Assembly: GCA_027295475.1 (NCBI GenBank)
Contig: JAPUKV010000068.1
Location: forward strand, 1-12,497
Length of the DNA stretch: 12,497 nucleotides
DNA from: Pseudomonadota bacterium
GTDB lineage: Bacteria > Pseudomonadota > Gammaproteobacteria > Woeseiales > Woeseiaceae
Reading direction: 5' to 3'
A model generated the notes under the pieces. The model ran no database searches. It was not told where the DNA came from and saw only the letters and a list, made by a program, of their open reading frames with translations. Shown here one piece after another: positions 1-9,001 of the stretch (its first letter is position 1; the number at the start of each line of letters is the position of its first letter). Both the position numbers and the translations under genes were made by a program.

Positions 1-1209
1 CTCCGGCGGCAGGTCATAAAGATCCTTGTCCAGCGGATCGCCCGGATGAATCTTGTTCTGAATGCCGTCAATGCCAGCCATCATCATTGCCGCGAAGGCG
101 AGGTATGGATTGGCCATCGAGTCAGGGAAGCGGATTTCCAACCGGCGTCCCTTCGGCCTCGAATCGTAAGGAATGCGAATCGAGGCGGAACGATTGCGTG
201 CAGAATACGCCAGTATCGTCGGCGCCTCGAAGCCCGGCACGAGTCGCTTGTAGCTATTTGTCGACGGGTTCGTAAACGCGTTTAGTGCTTTCGCATGTTT
301 GATAATGCCGCCGATGTAATACAGCGCGGTGTCAGACAGGCCCGCGTAACCATCACCCGCGAATAGATTCTTACCGTCCTTGAAGAGCGACTGATGTACA
401 TGCATGCCGTTGCCGTTGTCATTGACAAGCGGTTTGGGCATAAAGGTAGCGGTCTTGCCGTAGCTGTGCGCCACGTTGTGAACGACGTATTTAAGGATCT
501 GAACTTCGTCCGCCTTTTTTACTAAGGTGTTGAATTTAACGCCTATTTCACCCTGGCCGGCGGTCGCTACCTCATGATGGTGAACCTCTGTCTCGAGACC
601 CAGCTCCTCCAGCGCGAGACACATCGCCGAACGAATATCGTGCAGGGAATCGACCGGTGGTACCGGGAAATAGCCGCCTTTGACGGTTGGCCGGTGGCCG
701 GTGTTACTGTCTTCGTAACTTCTGCTCGTGTTCCATGCGCCTTCGCTCGAGTCGACCGAATAGAACGCGCCCTGCATCGTATCGTCCCAGCGCACATCAT
801 CGAACACGAAGAACTCGTTCTCCGGACCAAAATAAGCCGCGTCGGCAATGCCTGTCGATTTTATATAGGCCTCCGCGCGCTGAGCCAGGGATCGCGGACA
901 CCTGTCATAACCCTGCATTGTTAACGGCTCGATAACGTTGCAGCGCAGATTCAGTGTTGCGTCTTCTGCAAAGATATCGACGACGGCCGTTGCCGGATCC
1001 GGCAGTAGAATCATGTCGGATTCGTTGATGCCCTTCCATCCGGCGATCGACGAGCCGTCGAACATTTTGCCTTCTTCAAAAAGGTCTTCATCGGCTGCCC
1101 GGGACGGCACGGTGACGTGCTGCTCCTTGCCTTTCGTATCGGTAAACCGAAAGTCGATGAACTTCACCTCTCTTTCTTTTATCAGGCCGAGCACATCAGC
1201 AGGTGTCAT
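1..1209 (-). CDS. glnA: Glutamine synthetase type I, 3' end cut off
   Basis: Makes glutamine from glutamate, ammonia and ATP in the cytoplasm; the family is a dodecamer. I translated the reverse strand by hand: 403 codons stay open from ATG to the window edge, about 65 residues short of a full GSI. Visible motifs are [10 protein letters not shown] (51-60), GPENEFF (128-134; E130 and E132 match the metal-binding E129 and E131 of enterobacterial GS), [25 protein letters not shown] and [19 protein letters not shown]398 in DLYDLPP matches the tyrosine adenylylated by GlnE, so this is a GSI-beta enzyme probably under covalent control. The start is set by a GGAGG ribosome site (1218-1222) eight bases before the ATG. 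Upstream lie a sigma-54 promoter and NtrC sites, so nitrogen-limited expression is expected. Any glnL/glnG genes downstream would be outside the window. Confidence 0.97.
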   Translation of the reverse strand, partial: MTPADVLGLIKEREVKFIDFRFTDTKGKEQHVTVPSRAADEDLFEEGKMFDGSSIAGWKGINESDMILLPDPATAVVDIFAEDATLNLRCNVIEPLTMQGYDRCPRSLAQRAEAYIKSTGIADAAYFGPENEFFVFDDVRWDDTMQGAFYSVDSSEGAWNTSRSYEDSNTGHRPTVKGGYFPVPPVDSLHDIRSAMCLALEELGLETEVHHHEVATAGQGEIGVKFNTLVKKADEVQILKYVVHNVAHSYGKTATFMPKPLVNDNGNGMHVHQSLFKDGKNLFAGDGYAGLSDTALYYIGGIIKHAKALNAFTNPSTNSYKRLVPGFEAPTILAYSARNRSASIRIPYDSRPKGRRLEIRFPDSMANPYLAFAAMMMAGIDGIQNKIHPGDPLDKDLYDLPPE

Positions 1210-1245
1210 GAAGCATTCCTCCAATCAGGATTTCGTTAAAATTAC

Positions 1246-1264
1246 GCCGGCCTGCCGGCCTGCC
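1246..1264. repeat. Short tandem repeat in the glnA leader
   Basis: The 8-bp unit gccggcct occurs twice plus three bases. It covers the predicted glnA transcription start and first transcribed bases, and it is self-complementary enough to form alternative small hairpins. Its function is unknown and it may be chance in GC-rich DNA. Confidence 0.5.
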
Positions 1265-1274
1265 TTACTGACAT

Positions 1275-1290
1275 TGCAGGAACCGTGCCA
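1275..1290 (-). promoter_or_regulatory. Sigma-54 (RpoN) promoter of glnA
   Basis: The reverse strand reads TGGCACGGTTCCTGCA. The RpoN consensus is TGGCAC-N5-TTGCA, so only one base differs (C for the first T of TTGC) and the invariant GG and GC have the correct spacing. Transcription should start near 1264, giving a leader of about 55 bases before the glnA ATG. This corresponds to glnAp2 of enteric bacteria. RpoN promoters need an activator bound upstream, and the NtrC sites at 1352-1399 supply that. Confidence 0.9.
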
Positions 1291-1316
1291 CAGGCCGTAA
1301 ACTTTAAGCCATTAAT

Positions 1317-1329
1317 TATCAAGGCATTT
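1317..1329 (+). promoter_or_regulatory. Candidate IHF site between enhancer and promoter
   Basis: The sequence TATCAAGGCATTT matches WATCAANNNNTTR at every defined position except the last. It sits in an AT-rich patch between the RpoN promoter and the NtrC sites, about 54-66 bases upstream of the predicted start, where an IHF bend would help bring NtrC to the polymerase. The role is inferred; enteric glnAp2 is not known to need IHF. Confidence 0.5.
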
Positions 1330-1351
1330 TGAATTCGACCGCGCCAGGATC

Positions 1352-1368
1352 TGCACCAATATGGTGCG
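1352..1368. promoter_or_regulatory. NtrC enhancer site, proximal
   Basis: TGCACCAATATGGTGCG differs from the NtrC consensus TGCACYANNNTGGTGCA only in its last base. Its centre (1360) lies about 96 bases upstream of the predicted glnA start, close to the enteric proximal site near -108. Confidence 0.88.
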
Positions 1369-1382
1369 GCGCCGTCCCGTAG

Positions 1383-1399
1383 CGCACCAGTGTAGTGCA
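1383..1399. promoter_or_regulatory. NtrC enhancer site, distal
   Basis: Read on the reverse strand this is TGCACTACACTGGTGCG, again one base from the NtrC consensus. Its centre is 31 bp (about three helical turns) from the proximal site, so two NtrC dimers would bind the same face of the helix, as at enteric glnA, where the sites are 32 bp apart. Confidence 0.88.
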
Positions 1400-1412
1400 T
1401 TTCAGTCGCGTC

Positions 1413-1429
1413 TGCACTATTCCGGGCGC
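1413..1429. promoter_or_regulatory. Possible third, weak NtrC half-site
   Basis: The left half TGCACTA is perfect, but the right half (CGGGCGC) keeps only the central GG. The centre is 30 bp beyond the distal strong site, continuing the same helical phasing, which is why it is listed. It may bind cooperatively or be chance. Confidence 0.35.
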
Positions 1430-1465
1430 GTTACTTTTCCCCCGATGCTGCGCCTGACGCGGCCA

Positions 1466-1494
1466 TCGGCACACAGCCTCATCTTGGTTATACT
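1466..1494 (+). promoter_or_regulatory. Sigma-70 promoter of glyQ-glyS-plsC
   Basis: A -35 like TCGGCA (1466-1471, four of six bases) and a -10 TATACT (1489-1494, five of six) are separated by 17 bases. Transcription would start near 1501, about 23 bases before the chosen glyQ ATG. The -35 starts 37 bases from the third NtrC half-site. Confidence 0.6.
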
Positions 1495-1523
1495 GCGCGC
1501 CTCTGTAGGCATTGAAATCATTG

Positions 1524-2459
1524 ATGAAAAAGGACAACCCGCCTGCGATGCTGACTTTCCAGGATTTGATCCTGGCGCTGCAGCAATTCTGGGCTGAGCG
1601 CGGCTGTGTCATTGCGCAGCCCTACGACATGCAAATGGGGGCCGGCACGTTTCATCCGGCCACCTTCCTGCGCGCCGTGGGCCCGGAGCCATGGAGCGCT
1701 GCCTATGTGCAGCCCTGCCGCCGGCCGACCGATGGCCGTTACGGCGATAACCCATTCAGACTGCAGCACTACTACCAGTTCCAGGTTGTCATCAAGCCGT
1801 CGCCTGAGGACATTCAGGACATTTACCTGGAATCGCTGCGCACGATCGGCATCGATCCGACCGTTCATGACATTCGCTTCGTCGAAGATAACTGGGAGTC
1901 ACCCAGCCTCGGCGCGTGGGGCCTTGGCTGGGAGGTCTGGCTCAACGGCATGGAGATTACCCAGTTCACCTACTTCCAGCAGCTCGGTGGCCTGGAGTGC
2001 CGGCCGGTCACCGGCGAGATAACCTACGGCCTCGAGCGCCTGGCGATGTATTTGCAGGATGTCGAGAGCATCTTCGACATCGTCTGGACGGACGGGCCGC
2101 TCGGCCGCATCAGCTATCGCGATGTCTATCATCAAAACGAGGTCGAACAGTCCAGGTACAACTTTGAGCTGGCCGATATAGACTCCCTCTTCAATGCCTT
2201 CGACCTTGCTGAGCACGATTGCCAACGCCTCATCGAACTCAAGCTGGCGCTCCCGGCCTATGAGCAAATGCTGGTCGCCTCACATACATTCAATCTGCTG
2301 GACGCGCGACAGGCGCTGTCGGTCAGCGAGCGGCAGCGTTTCATTCTTCGCGTGAGGGACATGTCCAAATCGGTGGCTACGGTCTATTATGCAAGCCGTG
2401 AGGCGCTGGGCTTTCCTATGATCGAGAGCGCTAAAGCCCACCAGCGCGAGGCCTCTTAG
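1524..2459 (+). CDS. glyQ: Glycyl-tRNA synthetase alpha subunit
   Basis: Catalytic subunit of the alpha2beta2 bacterial glycyl-tRNA synthetase, which joins glycine to tRNA-Gly in the cytoplasm with GlyS. The 311-residue product carries the class II core: [10 protein letters not shown] (11-20), [12 protein letters not shown] (39-50), [14 protein letters not shown] (61-74), [15 protein letters not shown] (80-94), FVEDNWESP (119-127), [11 protein letters not shown] (129-139) and [13 protein letters not shown] (164-176). These match the family almost without gaps. The frame is open from a TTG at 1512. I prefer ATG 1524 because it fits the N-terminal length in Pseudomonas; ATG 1548 (303 residues, the E. 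coli length) is also possible with AGGA at 1531-1534. No start has a strong ribosome site. GlyS follows after two bases, so the subunits are co-translated. Confidence 0.97.
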   Translation: MKKDNPPAMLTFQDLILALQQFWAERGCVIAQPYDMQMGAGTFHPATFLRAVGPEPWSAAYVQPCRRPTDGRYGDNPFRLQHYYQFQVVIKPSPEDIQDIYLESLRTIGIDPTVHDIRFVEDNWESPSLGAWGLGWEVWLNGMEITQFTYFQQLGGLECRPVTGEITYGLERLAMYLQDVESIFDIVWTDGPLGRISYRDVYHQNEVEQSRYNFELADIDSLFNAFDLAEHDCQRLIELKLALPAYEQMLVASHTFNLLDARQALSVSERQRFILRVRDMSKSVATVYYASREALGFPMIESAKAHQREAS

Positions 2460-2461
2460 CG

Positions 2462-4561
2462 GTGAGTAATGCCGCTGATTTTCTGGTCGAGATAGGCACC
2501 GAGGAGCTGCCGCCGAAGGCGCTCAGGAATCTCATGAATGCCTTTGCCGGCAGTTTGCAGCTGGCCCTGGATAATGCCCGCCTCGAGCACGCATCAGTAT
2601 CCGCTTACGCGAGCCCACGCCGGCTTGCTGTCATTGTCGCATCGCTTGGCTTTGCACAGGCCGACGAGGAAGTTGTCGTGAGGGGCCCGCCTGTCTCGGT
2701 CGCCTACGACGACGCCGGAAAAATCACGCCCGCAGGCAGGGCGTTTGCGAAGAAGTGCGGCGTCGAACCCGAAGCTCTTGATCGTTTGCCGGCCGACCAA
2801 GGCGAGCGGCTTTGCTTTCGCTCGCTCGAGCGCGGCCAAAAAGCCGCGGCGCTTATACCGGGGCTCGTTGAGACCGCTCTCAAGGACCTGCCGATACCGC
2901 GGCGAATGCGCTGGGGCGATGGTGAAGCCGAGTTCGTGCGGCCCGTTCACTGGATCGTATTGCTGCACGGCAGTCATGTCGTTGAGGGTTCCGTGATGAG
3001 CGTGCCGGCCGGCAGGATGACCCGTGGCCACCGCTTTCATGCGCCGGGCGAGATTGCGCTCGATAAGCCCGCCAAGTATTTGTCGCTGCTTAAGAAGGCC
3101 CGGGTGCTCGCCGATTTTGATGTGCGGCGGAAAACTATTGTCACGGCTGTAAAAAATGCGGCAAAAGAGGCGGGTGGCGAGCCCGTAGCCAGCGAGGCCC
3201 TGTACGATGAAGTCACCGCCCTGACCGAATGGCCCGTGCCACTGATCGGCAGCTTCGACAAGTCGTTCTTGTCTTTGCCGAAGGAGGTCATTGTCGCGAC
3301 GCTCTCCAGTCATCAGCGTTATTTTCCCATTGCCGACAAGGGTGATGATTTGCTGCCCCGGTTCATAACGATAGCGAATCTCGTCAGCAAAGCGCCTGAC
3401 CGCGTGCGCGATGGCAATGAACGGGTGATTCGGTCCCGACTCGCCGACGCCGCGTTCTTCTGGGAATCTGACAAGCGGGTCAGTCTCGCGGATCGCCGTG
3501 ATGCACTCAGAGATGTCGTATATCAGCGTGGCCTCGGCAGCATTCATGACAAGAGTGTTCGCGTCGCCAAACTCGCTGTCACGATAGGCTCCCAGGTCGG
3601 TGTGGAAACAGGGGCCATCGTGCGTGCGGCTGCGTTGGCCAAATGCGATTTGCTGACCGGCATGGTTGGCGAGTTCCCCGAGCTACAGGGTTTAATGGGC
3701 AGGTATTATGCGGCAGCAGACGGCGAACCTGGCGCCGTCGCCGAGGCGATCGGTGCACAGTACCTGCCGCGGTTCGCCGGTGACGCCCTGCCGCAAACCG
3801 TCGCCGGACAGGCTCTCGCGATCGCCGACAAACTCGACACGATTGCCGGTATTTTTGCCGTGGGCAAGATGCCGTCCGGCAATCGCGATCCGTTCGGCTT
3901 GCGGCGAAGCGCTTTGGGCGTTGTCCGTATCATTATCGAGCAGGGGCTTGATCTTGATATTACGGCGTTGGTCGCCGCGACTGTCGCCGATCAGCCCGTC
4001 CGCGATAAAGACGAGAAAGGCCTATCGGAAAGCCTGTATAACTTTGTTACCGAAAGAATGCGCGCCTATTATCTGGATCGGAAAACCGGCCTGACAACGG
4101 AAATGTTTGCCGCCGTGATGGCAAAGCGCCCGGTTTCGCTGCTCGATTTCGATGCGCGCCTGAAAGCCGTCGCCGCGTTCGTGAAGCTCGAACCGGCGTC
4201 GAGCCTCGCTGCCGCAAATAAGAGGATCAGTAACATACTAAAACAGGCAGGTGTGGACAAAGGCGCGTCCATCGATCAATCGTTGATAACAGAACCGGCT
4301 GAAACAGCGTTATTCGAGTCCGTCGTAAAAGCACAAAAAGCCGTTGCTCCTCTGATGGAAAGCCGCGATTACACCAATGTCCTGACGACGCTTGCTGCTC
4401 TCAGGGATCCTGTTGACGGGTTTTTCGACGACGTCATGGTAATGACGGACGACGCTGCGCTGCGCAATAATCGCCTGGCCTTGCTTGCCGAACTACGTGC
4501 GATGTTTCTGGATGTCGCAGATGTTTCTCGCCTGTCTATCAGCCAGGAGTCTGCACGGTAG
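2462..4561 (+). CDS. glyS: Glycyl-tRNA synthetase beta subunit
   Basis: Beta subunit of the alpha2beta2 glycyl-tRNA synthetase; in this family it recognises tRNA-Gly and supports the catalytic GlyQ. The product has 699 residues (E. coli 689) and begins with GTG two bases after the glyQ stop, with GAGG at 2448-2451 as ribosome site. Characteristic stretches are FLVEIGTEELPPKAL (7-21), SPRRLAV (51-57), PIPRRMRWG (144-152), FVRPVHW (158-164), TRGHRF (187-192), SHQRYFP, the HD-like segment AKCDLLTGMVGEF (about 393-405), RFAGDALP, DPFGLRRSALGVVRI and a C-terminal anticodon-binding-type domain with ANKRISNIL and VMVMTDD. No frameshift or missing motif was seen. A large reverse-strand ORF within it is a coding shadow. 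The plsC-like gene follows after one base. Confidence 0.98.
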   Translation: MSNAADFLVEIGTEELPPKALRNLMNAFAGSLQLALDNARLEHASVSAYASPRRLAVIVASLGFAQADEEVVVRGPPVSVAYDDAGKITPAGRAFAKKCGVEPEALDRLPADQGERLCFRSLERGQKAAALIPGLVETALKDLPIPRRMRWGDGEAEFVRPVHWIVLLHGSHVVEGSVMSVPAGRMTRGHRFHAPGEIALDKPAKYLSLLKKARVLADFDVRRKTIVTAVKNAAKEAGGEPVASEALYDEVTALTEWPVPLIGSFDKSFLSLPKEVIVATLSSHQRYFPIADKGDDLLPRFITIANLVSKAPDRVRDGNERVIRSRLADAAFFWESDKRVSLADRRDALRDVVYQRGLGSIHDKSVRVAKLAVTIGSQVGVETGAIVRAAALAKCDLLTGMVGEFPELQGLMGRYYAAADGEPGAVAEAIGAQYLPRFAGDALPQTVAGQALAIADKLDTIAGIFAVGKMPSGNRDPFGLRRSALGVVRIIIEQGLDLDITALVAATVADQPVRDKDEKGLSESLYNFVTERMRAYYLDRKTGLTTEMFAAVMAKRPVSLLDFDARLKAVAAFVKLEPASSLAAANKRISNILKQAGVDKGASIDQSLITEPAETALFESVVKAQKAVAPLMESRDYTNVLTTLAALRDPVDGFFDDVMVMTDDAALRNNRLALLAELRAMFLDVADVSRLSISQESAR

Positions 4562-4562
4562 A

Positions 4563-5294
4563 ATGTTTTTGCTGCGGGTGCTGTTTCTTGTTTTGTATTT
4601 CCTGCTAACGGTCGTCCCCACCGCCCTTGCCATCATATTGCTCTGGCCGCTCCCATATCGGCTGCGCTTCGGCATAGCCCGGGCGTGGTCCAGGGGTATG
4701 CTGTGGGCCGGGCGGCTTATCTGTGGGCTCGAATGGGTCGTCGAGGGTGCTGAGCACCTCCCCGCCGACCCGAGCGTCATTTATATCAAGCATTCTTCAG
4801 TCTTCGAGACCTATGCGCAGATCGGTGTGTTTCCGCCTCACGCCTGGGTCGTTAAAGAAGAACTGCGTTGGACCCCCGTCATTGGCTGGGCAGTGTCTGC
4901 GATGAAATGCATCGCCATAGACCGGCATGGCGGGGGCAAAGCAGTCAAGCAGGTTCTTCGCCAAGGTAAAGAACGTCTGGCCGAAGGCATCTGGGTTACG
5001 ATCTTTCCGGAGGGCACCAGAATGCCGCCAGGAAAAACCCGTCGTTACGGCATCAGTGGCGCAGCCCTTGCCAGAGAGGCCGGTTGCCTGATCGTCCCGG
5101 TCGCACACAACGCCAGCGATTTCTTTCCCCGCAACGGGCTGCCTGAGCGGCCCGGCCGGATCCGCATCTGCATTGGCCCGGCTGTCGACCCGTCAACACA
5201 AGAGCCTAAGGACACCAACAAGATTGCCCAGGCCTGGATCGAGTCGAAGATGGCGGAGATTAGTGCGGGTTATGGGGCTGGGGATCGCGGCTGA
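4563..5294 (+). CDS. plsC: 1-acyl-glycerol-3-phosphate acyltransferase family protein
   Basis: Probable lysophosphatidate acyltransferase, acylating position 2 of lysophosphatidic acid at the inner membrane during phospholipid synthesis. The 243-residue product (E. coli PlsC 245) has one strongly hydrophobic N-terminal segment (about 3-30), then KHSSVFE (76-82), CIAIDRHGG (116-124), FPEGTR (148-153) and VPVAHN (178-183), the four acyltransferase blocks in order. The first block is HX4E (H77...E82) instead of the usual NHX4D, and K replaces the N. I recall a COG0204 subfamily with KHQS-W-ET at this point, so this looks subfamily-typical. ATG 4563 follows the glyS stop (4559-4561) after one base, implying translational coupling; the reading frame is open further upstream inside glyS. 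The stop codon lies within a REP-like repeat. In Pseudomonas the equivalent gene also sits beside gyrB, but with gmhB between it and glyS. Confidence 0.88.
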   Translation: MFLLRVLFLVLYFLLTVVPTALAIILLWPLPYRLRFGIARAWSRGMLWAGRLICGLEWVVEGAEHLPADPSVIYIKHSSVFETYAQIGVFPPHAWVVKEELRWTPVIGWAVSAMKCIAIDRHGGGKAVKQVLRQGKERLAEGIWVTIFPEGTRMPPGKTRRYGISGAALAREAGCLIVPVAHNASDFFPRNGLPERPGRIRICIGPAVDPSTQEPKDTNKIAQAWIESKMAEISAGYGAGDRG

Positions 5295-5316
5295 AGCCGC
5301 TCCTACGAGCCGCGAT
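5284..5316. repeat. REP-like inverted repeat at the plsC/gyrB junction
   Basis: Two alternative hairpins overlap. A short one pairs GCGGC (5287-5291) with GCCGC (5296-5300) around a TGAA loop. A longer one pairs ATCGCGGCT (5284-5292) with AGCCGCGAT (5308-5316) around 15 bases. The reverse-strand core GTAGGAGCGGCTTCAGCCGC resembles dispersed elements common in Pseudomonas and Xanthomonas relatives. It lies between convergent genes and contains the plsC stop, so it may stop transcription or protect both mRNA ends. There is no U-run on either side, so it is not a classical intrinsic terminator. Confidence 0.65.
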
Positions 5317-5324
5317 GATTCCAA

Positions 5325-7889
<2,565 letters not shown>

Positions 7890-7915
7890 TTATTTTGACC
7901 AATATGGACTATAAA

Positions 7916-8983
7916 TCAGGCGGTTTTTTGCAACCCGCCCTGTTCCACGTGGAACAGCGCTGCTGGCCCTGGAAATCGAAGCGTTTCCGCATCCAGGGCC
8001 GTCGCAATAATCTGGCTGCCCAGACCGAAAACACGGCTCATGAGTCGATCCAGTGCCTGTTCGTCCAGCTCGGCCGCGGGATCATCCAGCAACAGCAGTA
8101 AGGGCTGCTCCAGTGCCGCCTGCACGACCTCCGTGGCGGCCAGAATCATCGTGCATGCGAAGAGTTTTTGCTGGCCCCTGGATACCAGTGGCTTTGCTCG
8201 CCGTTCGTCATAAATCAGTCGAAGCTCGGCCCGTTGTGGACCGGCCTGCGTCGTACCCATCTGCTGGTCCCTCTCCCAACCGCTGGCCAGGGACTCTGCC
8301 AGGCCCCGCTCCGAAGCCCAGCCTTGCAGGTACTCGAAACCGACAGCGCAGCCGAGCAGCGCTGCCCCAGTCTCCTCCAGGGCCATGTGTGCGCTATCGA
8401 GGACCCGGCGCCGTGTTTGATCTACTGCCTCGGCGGCTTCAAGAAATTCCCGATCCCAGGCACTAATCGCTGTCTTGCCTGCACCCTCCCGCAGCGCTGC
8501 GTTTCGTTGCCGAAGCGCGCGGCGAAACCGGCGCCATCGCTCCTGATAGCCCTGTTCCACGTGGAACGCCATCCAATCGAGATACCGCCGTCGGTACTCT
8601 GGGCCGCCAGCCACCAGATTGTGAACATCCGGGTCGAGAATCTGTAACGGCAAGATGCCCACCAGCGCAGCTGCGCTGGTTTCCCGATTACCGTCTATCT
8701 TGATTTCGAGGCCGTCTTTACTGTTACGAACCCCCACGGTCACCTGCCGCGTCCGGGCATCTACTTTTCCGCGCAACAGGAATTCCCTCGCTCCGTGTGA
8801 AATCAGGTTTTGCGGACTGGCGCCGCGGAAGGATTTTCCCCGCCCAAGGTAAGCGATAGCCTCAAGGACACTGGTCTTCCCGGAGGCATTCGGACCGTAA
8901 ATCAAATTATATCGAGGCTCTACCTCTAAACTGATACTGGTCAGACAGCGGAAATTAGTGGCCTGGAAATGCCGGAGTGCCAA
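7916..8983 (-). CDS. recF: DNA replication and repair protein RecF
   Basis: SMC-like ATPase that with RecO and RecR loads RecA at single-strand gaps and stalled forks. The 355 residues (E. coli 357) show Walker A GPNASGKTS (30-38), GGPEYRRRYLDW, LKQRN-like LRQRNAALREG, the ABC signature SRGQQKL (268-274) and Walker B LLLLLDDPAAELD (295-307). The start is TTG 8983: it aligns residue for residue with the E. coli N-terminus (MSLTRLLIRDFRN), and an in-frame stop three codons upstream excludes any earlier start. The only purine tract, AAAAGG, touches the TTG, so initiation is probably weak and depends on ribosomes leaving dnaN 18 bases upstream; this fits the low abundance of RecF elsewhere. The peptide FHVEQ occurs twice, each time encoded by a parS-type palindrome. 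Confidence 0.96.
   Translation of the reverse strand: MALRHFQATNFRCLTSISLEVEPRYNLIYGPNASGKTSVLEAIAYLGRGKSFRGASPQNLISHGAREFLLRGKVDARTRQVTVGVRNSKDGLEIKIDGNRETSAAALVGILPLQILDPDVHNLVAGGPEYRRRYLDWMAFHVEQGYQERWRRFRRALRQRNAALREGAGKTAISAWDREFLEAAEAVDQTRRRVLDSAHMALEETGAALLGCAVGFEYLQGWASERGLAESLASGWERDQQMGTTQAGPQRAELRLIYDERRAKPLVSRGQQKLFACTMILAATEVVQAALEQPLLLLLDDPAAELDEQALDRLMSRVFGLGSQIIATALDAETLRFPGPAALFHVEQGGLQKTA
7941..7956. promoter_or_regulatory. parS (ParB-binding) site 1, perfect palindrome
   Basis: TGTTCCACGTGGAACA is a perfect 16-bp palindrome identical to the parS sequence known from Pseudomonas. It lies in the last codons of recF and encodes FHVEQ. ParB bound at such origin-proximal sites directs chromosome segregation with ParA and helps load SMC-type condensins. 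parA and parB themselves are not in the window. Confidence 0.9.
8553..8568. promoter_or_regulatory. parS (ParB-binding) site 2
   Basis: TGTTCCACGTGGAACG matches parS at 15 of 16 bases; only the last base breaks the palindrome. It lies in the middle of recF, 612 bp from site 1, and again encodes FHVEQ. Confidence 0.82.
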
Positions 8984-9001
8984 CCTTTTCTACTGCGCAG
9001 C

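Larger units (their letters stand above)
1210..1523. other. glnA-glyQ divergent intergenic control region
   Basis: This 314-bp stretch has no gene. From glnA outwards it holds the glnA ribosome site, an 8-bp tandem repeat, a sigma-54 promoter, a candidate IHF site, two strong NtrC sites plus a weaker third, and then a sigma-70 promoter for glyQ. Each is listed separately. I saw no T-box or other structured leader before glyQ. Confidence 0.85.

Noticed and set aside
1495..1523. T-box or attenuator before glyQ
   Set aside because: The predicted leader is only about 23 bases, too short for such a structure.
2594..3547. 317-codon reverse-strand ORF inside glyS
   Set aside because: It is fully antisense to a well-conserved glyS, has no recognisable motif and is explained by codon bias in GC-rich DNA.
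8168..8647. Forward ORFs inside recF
   Set aside because: They are antisense to conserved RecF motifs and show no family resemblance.
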